Source: a bacterium HR12
GTDB taxonomy: Bacteria > Actinomycetota > UBA4738 > HRBIN12
NCBI GenBank assembly: GCA_002898915.1
Contig: BEHO01000007.1
Span: forward strand, 1-13,199
Direction of reading: 5' to 3'
DNA: 13,199 nt
In this document: positions 1 through 6,205 of the stretch, one piece after another
How positions within the stretch are numbered: the first letter of the stretch is position 1
Layout: each line of letters begins with the position of its first letter
Notes under the pieces: model-generated
Database searches by the model: none
What the model was told of the DNA's origin: nothing
What the model saw: the letters and a program-made list of their open reading frames with translations, nothing else
Program-made: the position numbers and the translations under genes

Positions 1-287
1 ACATCCTCTCGCCCTACGGAACCCCGATCGTGGCGCCGTTCGACGGGTACGCCGTCCAATCCACCGGCTCGACCAGCGGCCTCATGGTCACCGTGTCCGG
101 CGCGCAGGGCTCGGCGGTCATGATGCACATGTCGAGGTTCGGCGCCGCGGGGTCGGTCCGAGCGGGCGACGTCATCGGGTACATCGGAACCTCGGGGAAC
201 GCGACGACGCCCCACACCCACTTCGAGTGGCACCCGGGGGGAGGGGCAGCCGTCGATCCCTACCCGTACCTGAACGAGGTCTGCTGA
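1..287 (+). CDS. M23-family (lysostaphin-type) metallopeptidase, C-terminal fragment
   Basis: This frame is open from the window edge to TGA at 285-287, so the 5' part is missing. The visible ~94 residues are the end of an M23 peptidase fold. They begin with a GTPIVAPFDG stretch, continue with an MMHMSRFG strand and VRAGDVIGYIGTSGNA, and finish with the zinc-binding HxH signature as PHTHFEWHP and the terminal motif DPYPYL. M23 enzymes are extracytoplasmic zinc endopeptidases that cut peptidoglycan cross-links or activate other hydrolases. The upstream H-x3-D zinc ligands, any signal peptide and any coiled coil lie outside the window, so catalytic competence cannot be judged. It converges on sdhD with a 60-base gap. 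Confidence 0.85.
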   Translation, partial: ILSPYGTPIVAPFDGYAVQSTGSTSGLMVTVSGAQGSAVMMHMSRFGAAGSVRAGDVIGYIGTSGNATTPHTHFEWHPGGGAAVDPYPYLNEVC

Positions 288-320
288 GCCGACACATCGT
301 CCGGGAGACCCGCGCGGACG

Positions 321-336
321 GCGGAGCATCCTCCGC
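321..336. terminator. Small hairpin between convergent M23 peptidase and sdhD
   Basis: GCGGAG-CATC-CTCCGC forms a 6-bp stem with a 4-base loop in the 60-base gap between two convergent stop codons. There is no T-tract on either strand. It could be a weak bidirectional terminator; position is the main support. Confidence 0.3.
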
Positions 337-347
337 GTGCTCTTCGG

Positions 348-746
348 TTAGGGGGAGGGCCACGCGGACGGATCGAACGTGAAGACGACGACCGTCCCCA
401 GGAGGAAGAGCGCGAACCCCAGCGCGGAGAAGAACACGTTCAGCGCGAGGCGCACCCCCGGCGGCCGGACGTAGTCCATCACGACCACGCGGAGGCCGTT
501 GATCCCGTGCACGAGCGCGAGCCAGAGCATCATCCAGTCCCACGTCCGCCAGAACATGCTCTGCCACCGGAGCTGCACGAAGGCGAAGTTCACCCGGTCG
601 ACCCCCTCGTCGACCACGTGCATGATTAGCACGTGACCGACCGCCAGGAACACGAGGAGCAGCCCCGAGATCCGCATGAACAGCCACGACCACAGCTCGA
701 ACCCGCCGACCGGCCGTTGCCGTCCATACGTCCGCATCACCGACAT
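348..746 (-). CDS. sdhD: Succinate dehydrogenase hydrophobic membrane anchor subunit
   Basis: Membrane anchor of complex II, which together with SdhC holds the flavoprotein and iron-sulfur subunits on the membrane and carries haem b and quinone. About 130 residues with three hydrophobic segments: FMRISGLLLVFLAVGHVLIM near the N-terminus, a middle helix MMLWLALVHGINGLRVVVMDY, and a C-terminal helix. The H-x2-NGLR-x4-DY pattern in helix II holds the expected haem-ligand histidine of the family. Starts at ATG 746 or ATG 737 are both possible; neither has a convincing ribosome-binding site. The gene is odd in context: no sdhC, sdhA or sdhB is present, and its frame is open upstream into a truncated phosphoesterase, so it may be translated as the tail of a 495-residue fusion. 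Confidence 0.8.
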   Translation of the reverse strand: MSVMRTYGRQRPVGGFELWSWLFMRISGLLLVFLAVGHVLIMHVVDEGVDRVNFAFVQLRWQSMFWRTWDWMMLWLALVHGINGLRVVVMDYVRPPGVRLALNVFFSALGFALFLLGTVVVFTFDPSAWPSP

Positions 747-1835
747 CGAGCCGATCCCGCCTGCGTCATCCGCCCTGCTGGACGAAATGGCCCTCCTCGG
801 GGTCGGTCCCCTCAAGGCGTTGATGACGTCCGTCAGCCAGTCGTGGGCGAAGCAGGTGCTCTCCGGCGGGTGATCCGAGAGCTCGAACCGGGGGGTCACC
901 CAGGTCACGGCCGGAATGCGCTCTGCCCGGATGTCCCGCACGAGATCGTCGACGGCGCGGATCGTGTCGCCCTCGCGCCACAGGTCGGTATGGAACACGT
1001 TCGCCATGGCGTTGAGCGCGTTCCAGAAGTAGCCGGCCTGTCCGGGGACCGCCGAGTAGTAGGCCCAGGAGATCCCCGCCTCCTCCAGCTGCTCGGGGAC
1101 GGTCGGGAAGTCGAAGCATGTATCGTGCTTGGTGAGGTTGCCTCGATCGTCCTTGACGAAGACGTACACGTCCTCCCCCACCGCGTCGCACCCCCAGCTC
1201 TTGAACACCCTCCCGTCCTCCATCCGGCGGGTCTCGATGTTCTCCGGATTGTCCAGCACACCGTTCGACTGGCCAGCCACGAAGAAGAAGTGGTTCGGGT
1301 AGGACGGTCCGGCGACCGAGGCGAAGAAGTTGTCGCAGAGCACGTAGTCCCGGGCCCAGGCGTAGTAGTTGGGGATCTTCTCCTCCGAGAACTGGGTGTA
1401 GGCCCAGGGATCGCCGAACTGGCCGATGGCGAACCCGTCGTAGGCCCCGCCGTTCACAGCGTTCAGGTACGCCGAGCGGTCGTGCGGCAGGTCGCCGGGG
1501 AGCCAGTGCGGGGCCGGGAGCAGCGGCACCTCCTGCCCGAACTTCAGGCCCGTGGTGGCGCCGTTCGCGCCGGGGAACCTCCCGTAGAGGTTGTCGAAGC
1601 TCCGGTTCTCCATCATCAGGTAGATGACCCGCTTGATCGGCCACCGCGTGTCGGCACGGGCCACCGCCGCCGTCGGCGTCGTGGGGGACACCGCCACCTT
1701 GCGTCCGCCGCCCGTGCAGGCGAACAGGGTGGCCCCGGCGAGGGCGAGCCCGGACCGGCGCAGGAAGGCCCGGCGCGACAGAGCCTCTCCGCCGCGGCGG
1801 ACGTGAACGGGTCGCTCGTAGCCGGGGGGTGCCAT
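747..1835 (-). CDS. Tat-exported phosphoesterase (phospholipase C / alkaline phosphatase-like), C-terminally truncated
   Basis: N-terminal three quarters of a PF04185-type phosphoesterase. It begins with a twin-arginine signal (SRRAFLRRSG, residues 20-29) followed by a lipobox-like LFAC at Cys40. Family motifs follow in order: YLMMENRSFD (about 72-81), which carries the metal/nucleophile region, GPSYPNHFF, SWAYYSAV, and a SDHPPEST segment near the end. The usual next block, an x-WDD-x-GG-F-YDHV type motif, survives only as a loose echo (AISSS..DDAGG), and the remaining ~100 residues are absent. Instead the same frame continues without a stop into sdhD, ending at 348. The start at ATG 1835 lies 5 bases after the ccdA stop with no clear Shine-Dalgarno, so translational coupling is likely. 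Loss of the C-terminal metal ligands makes activity doubtful; treat it as a probable pseudogene or rearrangement product. Confidence 0.75.
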
Positions 1836-1840
1836 GGCTT

Positions 1841-2566
1841 CTACAGCGGCGGCCAGTTGGCTCTCGTGTACAGCCTCAGCAGGGGGATGAACAGCCTGAC
1901 CCACTGGCCGGTGATCATCAGCACGCCCATCAGGAGCAAGACCGCGCCGCCGGCGAGCTCGATCAGCCGCCCGCGCCGCCGCAGCCACCCGGACAGGCGC
2001 CCGTCGCGACCGCACGCGTAGGCGAGCGCCAGGAAGGGGATCCCCAGGCCGAGCGAGTAGGTGACAAGCAGGGCCGCTCCCCAGGCCGCGTTCGCCGTGC
2101 TGGCCGCTGCCGTCAGGATCCCGGCCAGCACCGGCCCGATGCACGGCGTCCAGCCGACCGCGAACGCCATCCCCAGCGGGGCGGCGCCCAGGGGGCCCGG
2201 GCGGATCCGCCGCAGGTCCAGCCGCACCTCCCGGTACAGCAGGGGGATGCGGAACAGCCCGATGGTCACGAGACCCGTCAGCACCACGAGGATCCCCGCC
2301 ACCCGCGTCAGCACCAGCCGGTTGCGGAGCAGCAGCGGCCCGAACAGCGACGCGCCCGCCCCGAGCGCCGTGAAGACGATCGAGAACCCGAGGACGAACA
2401 GCAGGGCCGCCCCCAGGACCCTGGAGCGCACGGCCGACGCTTCGTTCGATCCCGCCACCCCGCTCACGTACGAGACGTAGCCGGGCATCAGCGGCAGGCA
2501 GCAGGGGGAGGAGAAGGACAGGACGCCGGCGAGCAGTGCGAGCGCGAACGGCACGATCGCGCTCAC
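1841..2566 (-). CDS. ccdA: CcdA/DsbD-type transmembrane thiol-disulfide electron carrier (copy 1)
   Basis: A 241-residue polytopic protein of the CcdA (DsbD transmembrane domain) family, which moves electrons from cytoplasmic thioredoxin to extracytoplasmic thiol proteins. About six hydrophobic segments are visible. The first helix carries FSSPCCLPLMPGY (Cys22, Cys23) and the fourth-helix region carries GWTPCIGP (Cys142); the conserved pair of redox cysteines corresponds to Cys22 and Cys142. The extra Cys23 replaces the residue after the conserved Cys in the textbook SPCVLP motif. Start GTG 2566 overlaps the tlpA stop as GTGA, which ties its translation to tlpA. A close paralogue lies at 7815-8543 on the other strand. 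Confidence 0.9.
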   Translation of the reverse strand: MSAIVPFALALLAGVLSFSSPCCLPLMPGYVSYVSGVAGSNEASAVRSRVLGAALLFVLGFSIVFTALGAGASLFGPLLLRNRLVLTRVAGILVVLTGLVTIGLFRIPLLYREVRLDLRRIRPGPLGAAPLGMAFAVGWTPCIGPVLAGILTAAASTANAAWGAALLVTYSLGLGIPFLALAYACGRDGRLSGWLRRRGRLIELAGGAVLLLMGVLMITGQWVRLFIPLLRLYTRANWPPL

Positions 2567-3150
2567 GCGGAGCCCCCCTGAAGCACGTCATCGATGGCGG
2601 TGCGCAGCGCCAGGTCCTGGACGTAGCCGGTGAAGCGGTACGCAATCCGCCCGTCGCGGTCGATGATGAGCGTCGTCGGGACGCCCAGGAGGCCGAATTC
2701 GTAGGCGAGCTCGCCGGCCGGGTCGTAGACGCTCGGGTACGTGATGCCGAACTCGCGCTCGTAGGCCCGTGCGCCGGCGCGGTCGTCCCGGTAGTTCACG
2801 CCGAGGAACCGCACGCCCTGCTCGCGGTAGTCCTCCCATGCGGCCTGGAGCGCCGGGGCCTCCCGGCGGCAGGGGCCGCACCAGGTCGCCCAGAAGTTCA
2901 GCACGACGACGCTGCCTCGATACCCGGAGAGCGAGATCGTGGTCTCGCCGTCCAGGCTCGGGAGCGAGAAGTCCGGCGCCATCGACCCGTCCGCCCGCGC
3001 TTCCGCCGGGTCGTTGGCGATGGTGAGGGCCAATCCGGCCGCTCTGCCCTCCGCGGCGAGCTTGCGGACCGCAACGGCCACCCCCACGACCAGCAGTGCC
3101 CCGGCCGACAGGAGCGCGAACGTCGCGAGGTACCTGCTCGGCATGCGCAC
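2563..3150 (-). CDS. Membrane-anchored TlpA-like thiol-disulfide oxidoreductase (copy 1)
   Basis: A 195-residue TlpA/ResA/DsbE-like protein. Residues ~8-28 form a single N-terminal membrane anchor; residues ~57-195 form a thioredoxin/redoxin fold. The active site is FWATWCGPC (Cys91, Cys94), and the cis-proline region is GVPTTLIID. It would face the extracytoplasmic side and be kept reduced by CcdA, its 4-base-overlapping neighbour. It lies 4 bases after the TAG stop of the Sec lipoprotein. Two starts compete: GTG 3150, which gives the same length as the second TlpA copy, and ATG 3144, with AGGA 8 bases upstream. The block from NYRDDRA to the PSV.DP segment is almost shared with the copy at 7231-7818, so the two are clear paralogues. 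Confidence 0.9.
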   Translation of the reverse strand: MRMPSRYLATFALLSAGALLVVGVAVAVRKLAAEGRAAGLALTIANDPAEARADGSMAPDFSLPSLDGETTISLSGYRGSVVVLNFWATWCGPCRREAPALQAAWEDYREQGVRFLGVNYRDDRAGARAYEREFGITYPSVYDPAGELAYEFGLLGVPTTLIIDRDGRIAYRFTGYVQDLALRTAIDDVLQGGSA

Positions 3151-3154
3151 GTTC

Positions 3155-3712
3155 CTACCCCACCCTCCCCCGAATCGCGGACACGAGGTCGGCCACCGGC
3201 ACGTACATCAGGCCGCCGTTCTCGGGCGCGCCGTAGTCCCGGATCCACGCGATTCGTCCATCGCCGTCGACCAGGACGAACGTGTGCCCCGGCTCGTTGC
3301 TCGGCATCTTCCACCGCATCACGCCGTACGCGGTCGCCACGCGGTTACCGCCGTCGGAGAGCAGAGGGAGCTCGATGCCGTTGGCCTCGGCCTCCGCGGC
3401 CCACGACGCCTCGGGGTCGGGCGAGATGCTGAGCAGCGCCACGCCGAGCGAGCGGAACTCCTCATCGTTCTGCAGGTCGACCACCTGCTGCACGCACGGC
3501 GGTCAGCCGGGCCCCATGCTGAAGTACAGGAGCACCGGTCGCCCGGCGAAGTCCGACAGCGCGATCGTACCCCCGCCGGCCGCAGGCAGGGTGAAGCCGG
3601 GAGCCTCGTCACCGATCCGCGGCAGGGCCGAGGCGGGAGCCGGTGCGTTCCGCGAACAGGCCGCCAGGAGGACGATTGACAGGCCCGCGAGCAGAATCGG
3701 GGTTCGTCGCAT
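3155..3712 (-). CDS. Thioredoxin-fold lipoprotein with U-x-x-C motif: probable selenoprotein (in-frame TGA at 3503-3505)
   Basis: Read through one TGA, this is a 185-residue secreted lipoprotein of the AhpC/TSA-redoxin class. Start ATG 3712 has AAGGAG 8 bases upstream. Residues 1-19 are a signal peptide ending in lipobox LAAC (Cys19). The redoxin domain runs from about residue 30 ([30 protein letters not shown]), then position 70 = TGA, then PPC (Cys73). Afterwards come [42 protein letters not shown] and a TAG stop. Both halves are needed for one complete fold, and no other frame break occurs. The TGA sits where relatives have the first Cys of CxxC, so U70-P-P-C73 is the natural reading. A SECIS-like hairpin follows (separate entry). 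It is immediately upstream of tlpA-ccdA, which suggests a shared redox circuit. Standard gene callers would split it at 3503. The alternative is a Cys-to-stop mutation (TGC to TGA) or a base error. Confidence 0.8.
3466..3494 (-). promoter_or_regulatory. Candidate bacterial SECIS hairpin
   Basis: On the minus strand, 8 bases after the TGA, the 12-base arms CGTGCAGCAGGT and ACCTGCAGAACG pair with two single mismatches around the 5-base loop GGTCG. The upper six pairs (GCAGGT/ACCTGC) are perfect. Twenty bases separate the TGA from the apical loop, and the loop starts with GG. Known bacterial SECIS elements lie within the coding region just after the UGA and have a small apical loop with a G in its first positions, which SelB recognises. 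The geometry matches; the call rests on reading the fold by eye. Confidence 0.6.
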
Positions 3713-3927
3713 GGGTGGCACTCCTTCGAGTGAGGTCGATGAAGCGTCGCGCCGTTCGCCCGTCAGGCGGACCGGCGCGGAGGTCTTGGGAGCCTCGCGA
3801 CGAGCAGCGAGGTCCGCGGCCGTCCCGTCTGCTTCCCGGTCGCCCACGATGTCATCGGCCCCTCGAACGGCCGGGTCGCAGGGGGCGCCCAGGGGCGCCC
3901 TCGTACCGGTCCGAGCTCCCACGGGCC
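3713..3927 (-). other. 215-base gap between zinc-ribbon gene and Sec lipoprotein gene
   Basis: No convincing gene is present. It contains a GGGCGCC-rich self-complementary stretch at 3881-3900 and a short hairpin CCTCGC/GCGAGG with an 8-base loop at 3793-3812. It could hold a terminator for the upstream genes and a promoter for the Sec lipoprotein-tlpA-ccdA unit, but I see no clear -10/-35 pair. Confidence 0.3.
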
Positions 3928-4209
3928 TCAGTCCCCGCCCTCGAACAGCTCGCCCAGGAAGCTCAGGCGGCTCGGGCGCCTCCGCTTCGTCTGGCCGTGG
4001 GCTGCTCGCTCTCCCGGGCCTTCGCGGCGACCCGGCTCCCCGTAGTAGCTGCCTTCGGCATCGATCAGTCGCTCAAGCTCGCCACGGTCCAGGAAGATCC
4101 CTCGGCACTCGCTGCACTGGTCGACGGTAATCCCGCTGCGTTCGTAGGTTCGCAGGGCACCACCGCACTTGGGGCAGGTAAGGGCACCCGTTCGAGACAT
4201 CTCGGACAT
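3928..4209 (-). CDS. Small zinc-ribbon (TFIIB-type zinc finger) protein
   Basis: A 93-residue cytoplasmic protein. Residues 12-35 form a zinc ribbon, CPKC...CSEC (Cys12, Cys15, Cys32, Cys35), followed by RGIFLDRGELERLI, the signature of the zf-TFIIB domain family (PF13453). The C-terminal half is charged, Arg/Lys/Gly-rich and probably disordered, ending LSFLGELFEGGD. Start ATG 4209 has AAGGAGG 8 bases upstream, so it is translated independently. The family has no settled biochemical role; nucleic acid or protein binding and zinc buffering are possible. It lies in line with the metal-efflux genes, 114 bases after the cupredoxin stop, and is followed by a 215-base gene-free gap before the Sec lipoprotein. 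Confidence 0.8.
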   Translation of the reverse strand: MSEMSRTGALTCPKCGGALRTYERSGITVDQCSECRGIFLDRGELERLIDAEGSYYGEPGRREGPGERAAHGQTKRRRPSRLSFLGELFEGGD

Positions 4210-4323
4210 CGATGTGGCCTCCTTCCTCGGGTGGGGCGGGGAGGCGCGGTGTGCCTCGCCCTGCGTTCCATGACGGCAGCGGGGTGGATCCCTGTTCCCA
4301 ATCCGGTCCTCCCCACATCGTCG

Positions 4324-4842
4324 TCACGACACAATCAGCCTCCCCGTCATCGTGGTGGGGTGGACATCGCACTGGTACCAGTACTCGCCGGCCTCCAGTG
4401 GGCCGAGCCTCAGGGTCTGGAAGACCGGACCGGACTGGATCTCGGTCCTCCCCAGCAGGTCACCTCCCTGCTCCGTGTAGGCGGCGAAGTTGTGCGGCAC
4501 TCCCGTGTCCGTGTTGTCGAAGCAGATCGTGAACGGACGGCCGGCAGGGGCAACCAGCTCCGTTCTGTCGAAGCCGTTCGCAGCGGCCCCCGGGGACGCC
4601 CCGATGGCGATGCCGTCGGGGGGGCAGCTCTCTTCGGGGGAGGTGCCCGGCCCTACGGGGGAGGTGCCCGGCCCAGCGGCCTGCTCTTCCGCCCCCTCGC
4701 CGCCGCAGGCCGGAAGGACCGCGGCGAGCCATAGCCCGACAGCTCCGATGCTCGCGTACCGCAGCAGCTCTCGCCTCGACAGGCTCCGGCCGCAGTCAGG
4801 CATGTACCGGCCGGTCGCGGCTGTTGGACCTCTCAGCTTCAC
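4324..4842 (-). CDS. Tat-exported cupredoxin (plastocyanin-like) lipoprotein
   Basis: A 172-residue exported blue-copper-type protein. A twin-arginine signal (SLSRRELLRYASIG) leads into a hydrophobic stretch and lipobox LPAC (Cys46). A Pro/Gly/Thr/Ser linker with a 21-base tandem repeat follows, then a cupredoxin domain from about residue 77. All four type-1 copper ligands can be assigned: His117 in VPHNFA, then Cys158, His161 and Met165 in YQCDVHPTTM. GTG 4842 is chosen over ATG 4803 because GGAGGGAG lies just upstream of the GTG while the ATG has no ribosome-binding site. It starts 23 bases after the CDF pump stop, so co-transcription with the efflux genes is likely. Copper carriage or electron transfer outside the cell is the family role; the partner is not known here. 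Confidence 0.85.
   Translation of the reverse strand: MKLRGPTAATGRYMPDCGRSLSRRELLRYASIGAVGLWLAAVLPACGGEGAEEQAAGPGTSPVGPGTSPEESCPPDGIAIGASPGAAANGFDRTELVAPAGRPFTICFDNTDTGVPHNFAAYTEQGGDLLGRTEIQSGPVFQTLRLGPLEAGEYWYQCDVHPTTMTGRLIVS
4636..4674. repeat. 21-base-period tandem repeat in cupredoxin linker
   Basis: The 18-base unit GGGGGAGGTGCCCGGCCC occurs twice, at 4636-4653 and 4657-4674, giving duplicated GPGTSP in the linker between the lipid anchor and the copper domain. This suggests slippage in a tolerant spacer. Confidence 0.75.
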
Positions 4843-4865
4843 ATCTCCCTCCCTCGTTCCGGGAC

Positions 4866-5756
4866 TCACGGATGACTGGCCTCCTCCAAGGGACGCCGGT
4901 CGTGCGTCTCCAGCTGGAACGTGCTGTGCTCGATGTCGAAGTCGTCCGACAGACAGGTCGACAGGCTGTCGAGGACGGCGGCGGGGTCCACCCCCTTCCG
5001 GACGACCACGTGCGCGGACACCACGTGCATCCCGCTCGTGATCGTCCAGGCGTGCAGGTCGTGGACGTCCAGGACGCCCTCCACCTCCAGGATGTGCCGG
5101 CGCACCTCCTGGAGATCCACCCCCTTCGGCGTGGCCTCCAGCAACACATCGACCGCGTCCCGCAGCAGTTTCCACGTCCGGGGGACGATCATCAGGCCGA
5201 TCGCAGCCGAGGCGATTGCATCTGCCTCCCGGAAGCCGGTGAGCGCGATGACGGCGGCCGCGACGACCACCGCCACCGAGCCCAGGAGGTCACCGAGGAC
5301 CTCGAGGTAGGCCCCCCGCATGTTCAGGCTCTCGGCCTGCGCGTGCCGCAGCAGCCACAGCGAGATCCCGTTCGCCGCCATGCCCGCGACGGCCACGGCG
5401 AGCATCAGCTCGCCGGCTACCTCCGGGGGGTCCATCAGGCGGCGCCACGCCTCGTACAGCACGTAAATCGCGACGCCAAACAGGATCACGGCGTTGGTAA
5501 CCGCGGCCAGGATCTCCATCCTGTACCAGCCGAACGTGCGTTCGGTGCTGGCCGGGCGGGCCGCCAGGCGGATTGCGAGCAGGGCAAGGCCGATCCCGGC
5601 CACGTCGGTGAACATGTGGCCAGCGTCGGCGAGGAGCGCCAGGCTGTTCGTGATGATGCCGCCGACGATCTCGACGAGCAGGAACGAGAGCGTCAGAGCG
5701 AAGACCGCGACGAGCCTCCTGCTATGGAGAGCGGCGGCGCTGCGGAACTGCTCCAT
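4866..5756 (-). CDS. Cation diffusion facilitator (CzcD/ZitB-like) metal efflux pump
   Basis: A 296-residue CDF transporter, which exports Zn, Cd or Co in exchange for protons. Six hydrophobic segments precede a cytoplasmic C-terminal domain from about residue 205. The intramembrane metal site is HMFTD (His47, Asp51) in helix II plus EVLGD (Glu152, Asp156) in helix V; the usual helix V motif in zinc CDFs is H-x3-D, so Glu152 stands where His is expected. The C-terminal domain keeps the HDLHAW and EHSTFQLE motifs. The gene begins at ATG 5756, sharing its A with the cadC TGA (TGATG), so sensor and pump are translationally coupled. This is the classic arrangement of a metal-derepressed efflux operon. 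Confidence 0.93.
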   Translation of the reverse strand: MEQFRSAAALHSRRLVAVFALTLSFLLVEIVGGIITNSLALLADAGHMFTDVAGIGLALLAIRLAARPASTERTFGWYRMEILAAVTNAVILFGVAIYVLYEAWRRLMDPPEVAGELMLAVAVAGMAANGISLWLLRHAQAESLNMRGAYLEVLGDLLGSVAVVVAAAVIALTGFREADAIASAAIGLMIVPRTWKLLRDAVDVLLEATPKGVDLQEVRRHILEVEGVLDVHDLHAWTITSGMHVVSAHVVVRKGVDPAAVLDSLSTCLSDDFDIEHSTFQLETHDRRPLEEASHP

Positions 5757-6166
5757 CAGCTCGCCTCCGAGGCGGGCGTGTGGCCTTCTTCCCGGGCGTG
5801 GCGGAGGCCGTCCGCGAACATGTGCCTCACGTGCTGGTCGGCGAGCCGGTAGTAGACGACCCGACCCACCTTGCGCCGGTCCACGGTCCGGTTGAGCCGC
5901 AGGAGCCGGAGCTGGTGGCTCGCCGCGGACTCCGACATCCCGAGCAGCAGGGCCAGGTCGCACACGCAGAGCTCTTCGGCGAGGCTGAGCGCGTGCAAGA
6001 TCCGGGCCCTGGTGGGATCGGCGAGGAGCGCGAAGGTCGAGGCGACCCTATCCGCCTCCTCCCGTCCGATCACCCGGCCGATCAGGGGACGCACCTGCGC
6101 TGGGTGCAGGCACTCCGCCTCGCACCGATCGAGCGTGGGTCCAGGAACGATTGAATGAGTGTTCAT
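5756..6166 (-). CDS. ArsR/SmtB-family metal-sensing repressor, CadC-type
   Basis: A 136-residue winged-helix repressor that should release DNA when metal binds. Both metal sites of the CadC/SmtB family can be placed. The alpha-3N thiolate site is Cys15 and Cys19 (CEAEC) with Cys67 and Cys69 (ELCVCD), with spacing close to that of pI258 CadC (7, 11, 58, 60). The alpha-5 site is Asp110, His112, His123 and Glu126, exactly the SmtB D/H/H/E spacing. The DNA-recognition helix is SESAASHQLRLL. Start ATG 6166 follows a GAAAAG run and a possible -10 only 7 bases upstream, so the message may be leaderless. Cd, Pb or Zn are the likely inducers. It overlaps the CDF gene by one base and is the first gene of the leftward arm. 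Confidence 0.93.
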   Translation of the reverse strand: MNTHSIVPGPTLDRCEAECLHPAQVRPLIGRVIGREEADRVASTFALLADPTRARILHALSLAEELCVCDLALLLGMSESAASHQLRLLRLNRTVDRRKVGRVVYYRLADQHVRHMFADGLRHAREEGHTPASEAS

Positions 6167-6173
6167 CTTTTCA

Positions 6174-6205
6174 CATATACTCAAACTCTGAGCCGTTGTC
6201 GTCAA
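6174..6205 (-). promoter_or_regulatory. Candidate cadC promoter/operator
   Basis: On the minus strand TTGACG (6205-6200) matches the -35 consensus at five of six positions. An AT-rich AGTATATG follows, with a possible -10 (TATATG, 6179-6174) ending 7 bases before the cadC ATG. Spacing to TATATG is long (20 bases); GAGTAT at 17 bases is a weaker alternative. This is the most AT-rich spot in the divergent region, as expected for an autoregulated ArsR promoter, but I found no strong operator dyad. Confidence 0.4.

Noticed and set aside
633..2021. A 462-codon plus-strand open frame antisense to the phosphoesterase
   Set aside because: The opposite strand has clear phosphoesterase and SdhD motifs; this frame has none.
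3503..3505. TGA as a true stop ending a short 69-residue lipoprotein
   Set aside because: The downstream frame holds the rest of the same redoxin fold, including the resolving Cys and the PGHTFVLVD strand, and a SECIS-like hairpin follows. It remains the main alternative if the genome lacks Sec machinery.
3881..3900. GGGCGCCC-rich palindrome as a specific operator
   Set aside because: Simple GC-only self-complementarity is frequent in DNA of this composition and there is no promoter element beside it.
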